Source: Tenacibaculum mesophilum
GTDB lineage: Bacteria; Bacteroidota; Bacteroidia; Flavobacteriales; Flavobacteriaceae
Assembly (NCBI RefSeq): GCF_003867075.1
Contig: NZ_CP032544.1
Location: 186,001 to 250,000 of the forward strand
Direction: 5' to 3'
Length of the DNA: 64,000 nucleotides
The number at the start of each line of letters is the position of its first letter. The stretch's first letter is position 1. The notes beneath the pieces are model-generated. The model was not told where the DNA came from. It was given only the letters and a program-made list of their open reading frames with translations, and searched no databases. This document shows positions 33,330 through 40,985 of the stretch, piece by piece. Both the position numbers and the translations under genes were made by a program.

Positions 33330-33414
33330 ATTACAAAGATATTTAGAATTTAATGAATAATAGAATAAAAAGAATAATACTTTTAAAAAATAAGAAATTG
33401 TAATTTTTGTGGCT

Positions 33415-33861
33415 TTAATAAAAGTTTTTATCATCTCGTAAAACTTTTAAAAAATGGAAACCATAAATTTCAAAACCTTCGTTGTAATAAAATTTATGAG
33501 ACTTCCTATTAGCAGTGTACGTGTTTAATTCAACTGCCTCGCACCCTTTAGATTTAGTGTAATTGTATATCCACTTGAAAAGCTGTTTTCCAACACTTTT
33601 ACCTCTATAAGTTTCATGTATAACTACATGATCTGGCTCTACACTTTTACCAATATAGTGCCTAGTACTATACCAAAGCCCGCAAATACCTATAAGCTTG
33701 TTGTTGTCATAAACACCTATACATTCGTAGTTAGGGTATGCTACCATTTCTATCACTCTGTTTTTTAAAATATCATGTGGTGTTGTGGTGTTAACTTTAT
33801 GTAAAAGAGGAAGGATAATAAGAATATCTTCTTTACTAATGAGGTTAAATTTTATATTCAT
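33415..33861 (-). CDS. GNAT-family N-acetyltransferase
   Basis: The 148-residue protein is a single GNAT domain. Motif A reads DHVVIHETYRGKSVGKQLFKW and carries the acetyl-CoA pyrophosphate loop. CIGVYDNNKLIGICGLWY is strand 2-3 and NRKSHKFYYNEGFEIYGFHF is motif B. The cytosolic substrate is unknown. It is transcribed divergently from a second GNAT gene only 29 bases away. Confidence 0.87.
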   Translation of the reverse strand: MNIKFNLISKEDILIILPLLHKVNTTTPHDILKNRVIEMVAYPNYECIGVYDNNKLIGICGLWYSTRHYIGKSVEPDHVVIHETYRGKSVGKQLFKWIYNYTKSKGCEAVELNTYTANRKSHKFYYNEGFEIYGFHFLKVLRDDKNFY

Positions 33862-33890
33862 TCTGTATTTTTGGATTAAAGAAATTTTAG

Positions 33891-34322
33891 ATGATAAAAA
33901 TAAAAAATATATCAGCTCAAGAAACTTATAATATTAGATTAACGGTTTTGCGTAATAATATAGATTTACCTTATAAGTTTAAAGAAGATGAGTATGGAAG
34001 TACATTTCATTTAGGAGCTTTTTACAAAACTAAGTTGGTAGGTGTAGCTTCTTTTATTCAAAATAAAACAGAAGCTATTAAAGGATTGCAATATCAATTA
34101 AGAGGAATGGCTACTTTGCCAGAAGTTAGAGGTATGGGGGCGGGAAAGTTGCTACTAGAAGAGGCAAAAAGCATTTTAAAGACTAAAAGCATAGACGTTC
34201 TGTGGTGTAATGCAAGAGAAGAAGCAGTAGGGTTTTATGAAAATTTAGATTTCGTAATTATAGGTGAGAAGTTTAAGGTGCAAAAGGTAGGTGTTCATTT
34301 TAAAATGTACAGTAAAGTATAA
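33891..34322 (+). CDS. GNAT-family N-acetyltransferase
   Basis: The 143-residue GNAT protein contains the acetyl-CoA loop MATLPEVRGMGAGKLLLEEA and motif B WCNAREEAVGFYENLDFVIIG. Its promoter box TATTTTTG (33866-33873) lies between the genes, immediately next to the 5' end of the divergent GNAT gene, and it would give a leader of about ten bases. The substrate is unknown; it is unrelated at the sequence level to its neighbour beyond the fold. Confidence 0.87.
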   Translation: MIKIKNISAQETYNIRLTVLRNNIDLPYKFKEDEYGSTFHLGAFYKTKLVGVASFIQNKTEAIKGLQYQLRGMATLPEVRGMGAGKLLLEEAKSILKTKSIDVLWCNAREEAVGFYENLDFVIIGEKFKVQKVGVHFKMYSKV

Positions 34323-34331
34323 ATAAAAAAA

Positions 34332-34357
34332 AACCCAAATCAAAAGATTTGGGTTTT
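34332..34357. terminator. terminator between GNAT gene and tRNA-Met
   Basis: The stem AACCCAAATC/GATTTGGGTT with loop AAAA, flanked by A-run and T-run, serves the plus-strand GNAT gene and possibly the minus-strand tRNA. Confidence 0.82.
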
Positions 34358-34358
34358 G

Positions 34359-34432
34359 TAGCGAGGAGCAGATTTGAACTGCCGACCTCAGGGTTATGAA
34401 TCCTGCGCTCTAACCAACTGAGCTACCTCGCC
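34359..34432 (-). tRNA. tRNA-Met (CAT)
   Basis: A 74-base cloverleaf with acceptor GGCGAGG closing with CCTCGCT (one G-U pair), D stem GCTC, anticodon loop TTCATAA (anticodon CAT) and T arm GGCAG-TTCAAAT-CTGCT. The Watson-Crick-like first pair favours elongator over initiator methionine; a lysidine-type tRNA-Ile cannot be fully excluded. Confidence 0.93.
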
Positions 34433-34444
34433 TGATTGCGGGTG

Positions 34445-34474
34445 CAAATATAATTACTTTTTGGTTTTAAGCAA
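34445..34474 (-). promoter_or_regulatory. tRNA-Met promoter
   Basis: On the minus strand TTG (34472-34474) and TATATTTG (34445-34452) are separated by 19 bases, the standard Bacteroidota promoter, placing the start of transcription a few bases before the tRNA. Confidence 0.85.
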
Positions 34475-34536
34475 CAAACATTTAAATTTTTTTTTAAAAA
34501 ATAATTATCTATATTGGCACTCAAACAAAAAAATAA

Positions 34537-34920
34537 ATGAGCAAAGTTAAATTTGAATTAGAGTTTCCTATTCATGCATCTCCAAGTATGTTATATCAAT
34601 ACTTCGCAACACCAGCAGGATTAGAAGAGTGGTTTGCAGATAGAGTTAATTCACGAGGAAAACTGATTACCTTTATTTGGGATGATTCTGAAGAAGAAGC
34701 AAAAATAATAACAAAAAAAGCAGATGAACGTATTAAGTTTAAATGGACTGAAAGTGAGGGTGATGATAGTTATTTTGAATTCAGAATTCAAGTAGACCCA
34801 TTAACAAAAGATGTTGCTGTAATTGTTACAGATTTTGCAGATGATGAAGATGATGTAGAGGAAGCAAAAATGCTTTGGCAAAACCAAATAGAAGAGTTAA
34901 AACATACAATAGGAGCTTAG
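34537..34920 (+). CDS. START-like (SRPBCC) domain protein
   Basis: The 127-residue protein is a small helix-grip fold, starting KFELEFPIHASPSMLYQYFATPAGLEEWFADRV with the AHSA1-like core after it and ending in a long acidic helix. These proteins bind hydrophobic ligands in a central cavity. The ligand is not known. It is a short independent gene with its own terminator and is conserved in Bacteroidota. Confidence 0.85.
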   Translation: MSKVKFELEFPIHASPSMLYQYFATPAGLEEWFADRVNSRGKLITFIWDDSEEEAKIITKKADERIKFKWTESEGDDSYFEFRIQVDPLTKDVAVIVTDFADDEDDVEEAKMLWQNQIEELKHTIGA

Positions 34921-34943
34921 CATATTATAATTAATAAGTATTT

Positions 34944-34975
34944 AAAAAAACTCGGCAATTTTGTCGAGTTTTTTA
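34944..34975 (+). terminator. terminator after START-like gene
   Basis: The stem AACTCGGCAA with its complement containing one G-U pair is preceded by A-run and followed by six T. Confidence 0.83.
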
Positions 34976-35023
34976 TGGCTAATATTTACCTAAATTGTAA
35001 GTTTGCAATTAAAATTTTAGGAA

Positions 35024-35854
35024 ATGGTAAACTTTAGTGGAACTTTGGTTTCTGATAACGAAGTGCAAATTTCAACAAAGAATAGGGCTTTTAAGTATGG
35101 CGATGCTATTTTTGAAACAATTAAAGTATTAAATGGTAAAGTTGTTTTTGTAGAAGATCACTACTTTAGATTAATGGCATCAATGAGAATGCTTCGTATG
35201 AAGATACCTATGAGGTTTACCCTTGAGTTTTTACAAGAAGAAATCCTTAAAGTAACAAAACAATTACCTGAATTTTCTACTTATAGGGTACGATTAACTG
35301 TTTTTAGAAAAGATGGTGGCTTATATGCACCCGTTACAAATGAAATAGATTATATTATTGAAGGAGCTCCAATAGAAAATGTAGAGAAAGAGACTTATAG
35401 AATGGATGTTTTTAAAGATTTTTATAACTATTCAGGATTGCTTTCAACAATAAAAACAACAAATAGAATGTTAAATACATTAGCAGCCGTTTTTGCAGAA
35501 GAAAACGATTTAGATAACTGTATTTTACTAAATGAGCGTAAGGGAGTCGTTGAAACTATTAATGGAAACATCTTTGTAGTAAAAGGAAACACAATAAAAA
35601 CTCCTGCCTTAACTGAAGGCTGTATCAAAGGAATTATTAGAAAAAAAGTAATTGAAATTATTGAGAAACACGGAGAATACACAATAGATGAAACAACTAT
35701 TTCTCCTTTTGAGATTCAAAAAGCAGACGAGGTTTTTATAACCAATGCTATTGTAGGAATTCAGCCAGTTACCAATTATCGTAAAAAAGAGTTTTCAACA
35801 GTGATAACTAATAAAATTAAAAGTAGCTTAAAACTAGCCATAGTAACTAGCTAA
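35024..35854 (+). CDS. class IV aminotransferase (aminodeoxychorismate lyase / branched-chain type)
   Basis: The 276-residue PLP enzyme has the class IV signature: NRAFKYGDAIFETIKV near residues 18-35, TIKTTNRMLNTLAAVFAEE with the Schiff-base lysine near 145, and NERKGVVETINGNIFVV followed by TPALTEGCIKGIIRK. The two activities typical here are lyase (PabC, for folate) and branched-chain or D-amino acid transamination; sequence alone does not decide. It converges with the YqgE gene two bases apart. Confidence 0.83.
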   Translation: MVNFSGTLVSDNEVQISTKNRAFKYGDAIFETIKVLNGKVVFVEDHYFRLMASMRMLRMKIPMRFTLEFLQEEILKVTKQLPEFSTYRVRLTVFRKDGGLYAPVTNEIDYIIEGAPIENVEKETYRMDVFKDFYNYSGLLSTIKTTNRMLNTLAAVFAEENDLDNCILLNERKGVVETINGNIFVVKGNTIKTPALTEGCIKGIIRKKVIEIIEKHGEYTIDETTISPFEIQKADEVFITNAIVGIQPVTNYRKKEFSTVITNKIKSSLKLAIVTS

Positions 35855-35856
35855 GG

Positions 35857-36414
35857 TTAGTTCATTTGAATGTCGCTAGGAGCGTTAGCCCAAATTTTAT
35901 ATTTGCCTCCTCTTTGTAGTAACTTGTTTTTCCAAAAGTCTCTATCGTTCGCAGTTAAAATATTTTCATAGTCATTCTCTGCTATAAACCAAGAGTTCAT
36001 TAATAGTTCCTCTTCCAATTGGTTTGCTCCCCAACCAGAATAACCTAAAAAGAAACGAATATCAGTAGATTTTAATTGTTTATTATTTAATAACTCTTTT
36101 AACAGGTCAAAATTTCCTCCCCAATAAATACCGTTTGCGACCTCAATACTGTTAGGTAGTAAATGTGGAGCTTTGTGGATAAAATATAAATTATCCTGTT
36201 CTACAGGTCCACCTTGGTACACTGTAAAGTCACAGTCTATTTCAGAAACTAAATCGCTAAGTACATAGTCTAAAGGTCTGTTTAAAATAAAACCCACAGA
36301 GCTTTTTTCATTATGTTCAGTAAGTAATACAATAGTTCTTTTAAAAGAGCTATCATTTAAAATTGCTGGTTCAGCAATTAATAACCTACCTTTTTTCGGC
36401 TTAAATGCAACCAT
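35857..36414 (-). CDS. YqgE/AlgH family protein
   Basis: The 185-residue protein is a complete YqgE/AlgH domain with KGRLLIAEPAILNDSSFKRT, GFILNRPLDYVLSDLV, VYQGGPVEQDNLYFIH and FLGYSGWGANQLEEEL. The ATG at 36414 is preferred over one at 36435, as it gives the usual N-terminus MVAFKPKKGRLLIAEP. The family is cytosolic, with a proposed but unproven regulatory role. It stands between the aminotransferase and the LytTR system. Confidence 0.9.
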   Translation of the reverse strand: MVAFKPKKGRLLIAEPAILNDSSFKRTIVLLTEHNEKSSVGFILNRPLDYVLSDLVSEIDCDFTVYQGGPVEQDNLYFIHKAPHLLPNSIEVANGIYWGGNFDLLKELLNNKQLKSTDIRFFLGYSGWGANQLEEELLMNSWFIAENDYENILTANDRDFWKNKLLQRGGKYKIWANAPSDIQMN

Positions 36415-36499
36415 ATTTTTATAGTTTATAAACACTAAGGTAAATAAAATTTTAATAAAACTTTAACAAAAGTGTTAAAAAACCATAAAAAAATAAGGG

Positions 36500-37249
36500 C
36501 TACATTCTTTCTAAAACATTAATGACTTCATTTTTTTTACGAACTGAAACAGGAACAGTTGTTTTGTTTTTTAAAACTAAATATCCTCCATCAGATTTTA
36601 TGAATTCCTTAATGAATTGAATATTAATTAGATGACTTTGGTGAACTCGTAAAAAATCGTATTCCTTCAACATGTCAGCAAAGTGCTTTAAGGTTTTTCC
36701 AACTAATATTTTTTGTCCATCATTCATAAAAAACTCTGTGTAATTATTATCGGACTGACAACGAACAATATCGTCTAAATTTACCACCATAATTTTGTCA
36801 GAAGTGTTTAATGAGATCTTTTTAGGACGTTGATTTGGTTTTGAAATGGATTGCTGTAGTACTGTTAGCTGTTCTTTATCGGGTTTAATTTGATTTTTTG
36901 CTTTATTAATTGCGCTTGCTAAATCTTCGTTTGAATATGGTTTTAATACATAATCAATAGCAGCAAATTTAAAAGCTTTAATGGCATACTCGTCGCTTGC
37001 AGTAACAAAAATAATTTTTGAGGATAGGTTTGGATGAATTTCTAAAACATCAAAACCAGTACCGTCTCCCAGCATAATATCTAAAAATAAAATATCTGGT
37101 TGTTGCTTTCGTAAAACTTTTGAAGCTTCAACCACACTTTTAGCAGTACCAATAATTTCAATTTCTGGATGAAATTTAATGAGATCGTTTTGTAACATTT
37201 CTAAAGCTGTTGACATATCGTCTACTAAAATTGCAGAAAGTTTTTTCAT
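36500..37249 (-). CDS. LytTR-family response regulator
   Basis: The 249-residue protein has a receiver domain (residues 1-120) with phospho-acceptor D57 in ILFLDIMLGDGTG and K104 in VLKPYSNED. A LytTR DNA-binding domain follows (about 145-245: KIMVVNLDDIVRCQSDNNYTEFF then DFLRVHQSHLINIQFIKEF). The upstream gene in the operon, four bases away, is its kinase. LytTR domains bind short direct repeats with a period of about 21 bp; such a repeat occurs upstream of the nearby operon at 40772. Confidence 0.92.
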   Translation of the reverse strand: MKKLSAILVDDMSTALEMLQNDLIKFHPEIEIIGTAKSVVEASKVLRKQQPDILFLDIMLGDGTGFDVLEIHPNLSSKIIFVTASDEYAIKAFKFAAIDYVLKPYSNEDLASAINKAKNQIKPDKEQLTVLQQSISKPNQRPKKISLNTSDKIMVVNLDDIVRCQSDNNYTEFFMNDGQKILVGKTLKHFADMLKEYDFLRVHQSHLINIQFIKEFIKSDGGYLVLKNKTTVPVSVRKKNEVINVLERM

Positions 37250-37252
37250 GTT

Positions 37253-39283
37253 TTAAAAATCAGTTTTTAAAGGAATTTCAAATAGTACCTTAGTTCCTGT
37301 TACTTTTCCTTCATTATATAATTCAATAATGGAAAAAGCTCCCTTTTTTGACAGGTTTCGAATTCGTTCTTGCGTAACTTTTAATGCTACCGATTTATGT
37401 GAGCTTATTTTTTTCAATTCTTTTGATTGATGAATACCAATACCGTTATCTATTATTTCACAATGTAAAAGATTATTTTTTATAGAAAAACTGATCCTAA
37501 TTTTTCCATTTTCAACAGAAGAGATTCCGTGTTTTATACTGTTTTCAACAAAAGGTTGTATTAGCATTGGTGGAATTAGAACTTCTTCAGGTTCAATAGA
37601 AAGATTTGTGGTTATTGAATATTCAAAGGTATTTGAGTTTATTTGCTGTTCTAGCTCAATATAATTTTTTAGTGTGGTAATTTCTTCAGCTAAGCTAATT
37701 TCTTCTTGTCTAGAATTGTGTAAAACACCACGTAAAAGTGTAGCAAATTTACTAATGGTTGTATTTAATTCAACTGATTTTCCTGAGTTACCCAATGCCT
37801 TAATTCCATTTAAAACATTAAAAATAAAATGCGGATTCATTTGAAGTTGTAAGGCTTTTTGCTCTAGAGATATCAAATGATTTTCCAGTTTTAACTTTGC
37901 AACTTTAGCTTTATTTTTAGCTTGAATTCTTCTGATATATGACCAAACAATGAGTGTTAAAATTATGCTGGCTACTCCAATGGTAGACCAAATAAACCAA
38001 CTTTTTTTATAGATAGGAGTATCAATATAAAAATTAAACTCAATAGGAGTGCTTTCTATTTTTCCAATTCTTGATTGAGCTGAAAAAGTATAATTTCCTG
38101 GAGAAAGATAAGCTAAGTCAATAGCGCTTTTAGTACTCCAAGGACTGGTTTGATTGTTGAGCGTATAGCGATACTCCAATTTATTAGAGTTACTAATATT
38201 TATTGTTTTGTAATAAAAAGAGATATGGTTTTTATCTGCAGGGAGTTTTAGAGTTTTAGCGTAGTTATTGATGTTAATGCTATCTATAGGAGTAAAAACT
38301 ACCTCAATATTTTCAAAAGAAATGGAAGGCTTTTTTTGTATTGGTTTGTCACTTTTAATAAAGTAAACTCCTTTATCTTTTGTAGAAACCCAAGTGTTAT
38401 TTTCGTTGTCTTGAAAGGTACTGGTAATTTTATTGGTAGTTAAGCTGTTATATTTATTAATATTTTTAACGAAATTAAAATTAGCATCTAGTACTTCAAT
38501 ACCATTATCCTCAGAGATAATCCAAAATTGATTATTAATTTTTTTAATTTCAATAACATTTTGCGCAGTGATGGTTTGTGTTTCAACTTCGTTGTTTTTA
38601 ATGAATTTAAGGCCTTTGTTATAAGTGGTTGCAATTATCGCTTTTTCGTTAATTAAAAGAGAAGTGTAATTATTTACATCAATTCTTTTTAAAACTTTAG
38701 GATTGATAAGCTTATCAAGCTTCCACAAAGATTTATTAGTAGCTATCCAGTAAAACTTTCCATCAAATAACATATCGTTTATCTGATTTAAATCAATTTG
38801 AAAGTTGGTACGAAGAGGAGAGAGATAGTTTTCACGAACTCTAACAATCCCTTTATTAGTACCTAAAAAAGTACGGTTTTTAACGGTTAAAATGCAGTTA
38901 ACATTGTTGCCTTCAAAATTAGTAAATCCATGATGTTTTTTTATACTTAAACCTTTATCGGTACCTATAAAAAGAGTATTTCCTTTTGAAGAAATGATAT
39001 TAACGTTGTTAGAAATTAATCCATTTTTTGTAGTAAAAGTAGTAAACTCATTTCCGTTAAATTGAATTAGTCCGTTGTTAGAAGCTAACCATACATAACC
39101 AGTTTTATCTTGAGCGCCACTATTTATATGTAGACTAGGTAACCCATTATTTTTTGTATAGGTTTTTAAAGGTTGGTTTTGGGCAGAAACATTTATCAGA
39201 CCACAGATAAAACAGCAAAGTAGTAAAAAAACAAAATTTTGTACTGAGTGTTTTTGAGTACTCAATACAAAATTGTTTCTCAT
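37253..39283 (-). CDS. sensor histidine kinase with beta-propeller and Y_Y_Y domains
   Basis: The extracytoplasmic part (about residues 30-430) has two-component regulator propeller repeats (GYVWLASNNGLIQFNG, FLGTNKGIVRV, NTWVSTKDKGVYF) and a Y_Y_Y immunoglobulin-like domain ending in NYTFSAQSR. After a membrane helix near 430 comes a LytS-type kinase domain with LQMNPHFIFNVLNGIKALG (H) and a HATPase with DNGIGI. The start at 39283 (MRNNFVLSTQ) is chosen because ATGs at 39319/39316 sit at the predicted transcription start and one at 39346 lies inside a REP-like palindrome. It should phosphorylate the LytTR protein next to it. Confidence 0.88.
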   Translation of the reverse strand: MRNNFVLSTQKHSVQNFVFLLLCCFICGLINVSAQNQPLKTYTKNNGLPSLHINSGAQDKTGYVWLASNNGLIQFNGNEFTTFTTKNGLISNNVNIISSKGNTLFIGTDKGLSIKKHHGFTNFEGNNVNCILTVKNRTFLGTNKGIVRVRENYLSPLRTNFQIDLNQINDMLFDGKFYWIATNKSLWKLDKLINPKVLKRIDVNNYTSLLINEKAIIATTYNKGLKFIKNNEVETQTITAQNVIEIKKINNQFWIISEDNGIEVLDANFNFVKNINKYNSLTTNKITSTFQDNENNTWVSTKDKGVYFIKSDKPIQKKPSISFENIEVVFTPIDSININNYAKTLKLPADKNHISFYYKTINISNSNKLEYRYTLNNQTSPWSTKSAIDLAYLSPGNYTFSAQSRIGKIESTPIEFNFYIDTPIYKKSWFIWSTIGVASIILTLIVWSYIRRIQAKNKAKVAKLKLENHLISLEQKALQLQMNPHFIFNVLNGIKALGNSGKSVELNTTISKFATLLRGVLHNSRQEEISLAEEITTLKNYIELEQQINSNTFEYSITTNLSIEPEEVLIPPMLIQPFVENSIKHGISSVENGKIRISFSIKNNLLHCEIIDNGIGIHQSKELKKISSHKSVALKVTQERIRNLSKKGAFSIIELYNEGKVTGTKVLFEIPLKTDF

Positions 39284-39338
39284 AGCTGTTTTTGTAATAT
39301 GATATTGGGTTTTCATCATAACAAAAGTACTTAAATAA

Positions 39339-39413
39339 AACGTCATTACGAAGGGAAGGAGGTTGAAGTAATTACTTTTATTATGAGGTTTTCCTAGGTT
39401 CGTAATGACGTTT
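39339..39413. repeat. REP-like palindromic element
   Basis: Twelve-base arms CGTCATTACGAA (39341-39352) and its complement (39399-39410) bracket an AT-rich centre with the palindrome AAGTAATTACTT. It resembles the widespread intergenic CGTCATTGCGAGG repeats, in an AT-rich form. It lies between the kinase and the lipoprotein operon and could insulate their transcripts. Confidence 0.72.
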
Positions 39414-39429
39414 GTTCAACAATTATTAG

Positions 39430-40524
39430 TTATTTCATAGCGTATAAACGCTTATTATTAGTATCTGGTTTTACATGTTCTAACTCTCCATAAGGTTTCG
39501 TTAAAGGTTTTAAAACACATAGAGCAGAAGATTTACCTTTTATAATTAACTGACTGTTTTTTACAATATAGGTCCATCTAAATTTCTCTACAGGAATATT
39601 TGTTTTTTCAACTTCTTTCATTAAAGCTTCTTCGCTTGCAATAAAATCCATAATTTCTTCTTGCATTACAAAGTGAGGAATTTCGTTATCAGAGTTATGG
39701 TAATCTAACTCTAGATTTACAGGAATGGTATACTGAATAGTATAAGGCTCTCCCACATAACGCTCTCTTTCATTATTTAAAGCGTCATACCAAGCAATTT
39801 CTTTTTCTTCTGGATATTTTTTAGCGATTTCTTTTGATAAATCTACTTTACCAGGAGAGTTTGCTGTTGGATAAAATACATAGTACGGTTGAGCTAAATA
39901 ATGGTTAGAAAACTCTCCTCCAAAAACATTGTAGTATGGTGATGCAACTACTTGAGGAATTTTGTTTTCAGTTATAAAAGCACTTTTTAAAGTGTTTATT
40001 AAATCAGTGTTTTCTGCCAATTGATTGGTATGAAAAATAATTCTAGTGTCATCAGTAATAGCTTCACTTTTTACAGAAGGTAATGCACCTTTAGTAATTG
40101 TTTTTTGTAACGTTTCAGCAGTTACTTTATCTCCATTAACTACAGTTTCTAAGTTCATTGCTCTAAAAGGGTTGTTGTTATTTACGATATGAACTTCTCC
40201 GTAAGGATTTTCAGTAGTGTTGTTGTTCATCCAAGAAATAATTTCTTCTACTGAATATTTGCCATTAATTATTTCGTAGTTTTTTTCTTTGAAATATACT
40301 CTGGCACTATCGTAAAAATGGCTGTTTCCTTTGTCATTTCCTGTAATAAATACTATGGGTTTTCTGTATTCCACAGCTAGTTTTTCAATAGTTTCCTCTG
40401 TGGTAGCAATGTTTCCCTGTTCTTGATTTTTGTTGTCATTTTTTGTGTTATCACAACTAGAAAATACTCCGATTAGTAGTAGTAATCCCATTACTGTACC
40501 TACTTTTAAAATGTTTTGTTTCAT
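39430..40524 (-). CDS. 364-residue lipoprotein of unknown function
   Basis: The signal peptide with lipobox cysteine (IGVFSSCDN) and a low-complexity linker (residues 28-45) are followed by an alpha/beta region (RKPIVFITGNDKGNSHFYDSARVY), which looks like a Rossmann-type first strand and loop. A C-terminal half contains PHFVMQEEIMDFIASEE. I do not recognise a family. It is the second gene of an operon with the 71-residue protein and is probably controlled by the LytTR system: the perfect direct repeat at 40827-40862 sits upstream of the operon promoter. Its envelope location follows from the signal. Confidence 0.75.
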   Translation of the reverse strand: MKQNILKVGTVMGLLLLIGVFSSCDNTKNDNKNQEQGNIATTEETIEKLAVEYRKPIVFITGNDKGNSHFYDSARVYFKEKNYEIINGKYSVEEIISWMNNNTTENPYGEVHIVNNNNPFRAMNLETVVNGDKVTAETLQKTITKGALPSVKSEAITDDTRIIFHTNQLAENTDLINTLKSAFITENKIPQVVASPYYNVFGGEFSNHYLAQPYYVFYPTANSPGKVDLSKEIAKKYPEEKEIAWYDALNNERERYVGEPYTIQYTIPVNLELDYHNSDNEIPHFVMQEEIMDFIASEEALMKEVEKTNIPVEKFRWTYIVKNSQLIIKGKSSALCVLKPLTKPYGELEHVKPDTNNKRLYAMK

Positions 40525-40556
40525 AGTTTTTTGTTTTAAGGTTAATATAGTTACTG

Positions 40557-40772
40557 TTATTGTTGTAGAATGATGGTTACATCCTTTCCTAAATTTATAC
40601 TAGTTGATAGTTTGTTTAAGATGTTAGGAAGGTTTCGGTCGTTAATCCACTGACCGTTTTCTTGTTTTTCAACGGAAGCGATTAATCCGCTTGTGTTTAT
40701 TTGTAATTTTAAACTTGTGTATTTTTCTAAATACATTTTTAATACTGATGAATAATTGTTGTTTGACCACAT
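40557..40772 (-). CDS. small hypothetical protein (71 aa), first gene of LytTR-linked operon
   Basis: The 71-residue protein has no signal peptide, membrane segment or cysteine. It starts MWSNNNYSSVLKMYLEKYTS and has a beta-rich centre (LQINTSGLIASVEKQENGQW). The promoter box TAATTTTG (minus strand, 40793-40800) is 21 bases from the start, and a double 15-bp repeat lies just upstream of the promoter. It is followed after 32 bases by the lipoprotein gene. The function is unknown; the promoter and repeat are the best evidence that it is real. Confidence 0.68.
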   Translation of the reverse strand: MWSNNNYSSVLKMYLEKYTSLKLQINTSGLIASVEKQENGQWINDRNLPNILNKLSTSINLGKDVTIILQQ

Positions 40773-40792
40773 AATTGTTGTTTTTATATGAT

Positions 40793-40800
40793 CAAAATTA
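40793..40800 (-). promoter_or_regulatory. promoter box of the 71-aa/lipoprotein operon
   Basis: TAATTTTG on the minus strand fits the TAnnTTTG -7 element, and transcription would begin near 40787. The -33 region has no TTG, which fits activator dependence on the direct repeat at 40827-40862. Confidence 0.6.
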
Positions 40801-40826
40801 CCACAGAAGTACAGGTAGATTTGGAG

Positions 40827-40862
40827 TAAATTAGAATTCGTAGTAGATAAATTAGAATTCGT
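40827..40862 (-). promoter_or_regulatory. perfect 15-bp direct repeat at 21-bp period
   Basis: TAAATTAGAATTCGT occurs at 40827-40841 and again, identically, at 40848-40862 (plus-strand reading). On the minus strand it lies about 40-75 bases upstream of the predicted transcription start, the position expected for an activator. The period matches LytTR or AraC tandem sites; the LytTR pair at 36500-39283 is the nearest candidate. Confidence 0.72.
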
Positions 40863-40889
40863 TGATTTTTATAGGAAAGGCAATTAAAT

Positions 40890-40937
40890 GTAGAAAAAAT
40901 ATACCCAATTATCCAGTAGTAACCTGATAATTGGGTA
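40890..40937 (-). terminator. terminator after PepSY reductase
   Basis: TACCCAATTATC (40902-40913) pairs perfectly with 40926-40937 and is followed on the minus strand by a T-rich stretch. It lies 49 bases past the stop of the reductase gene. Confidence 0.75.
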
Positions 40938-40985
40938 ATTTAAATATCTTGGTTGTATTCCAACAGAGAAGCTGTTTTTTATCTA

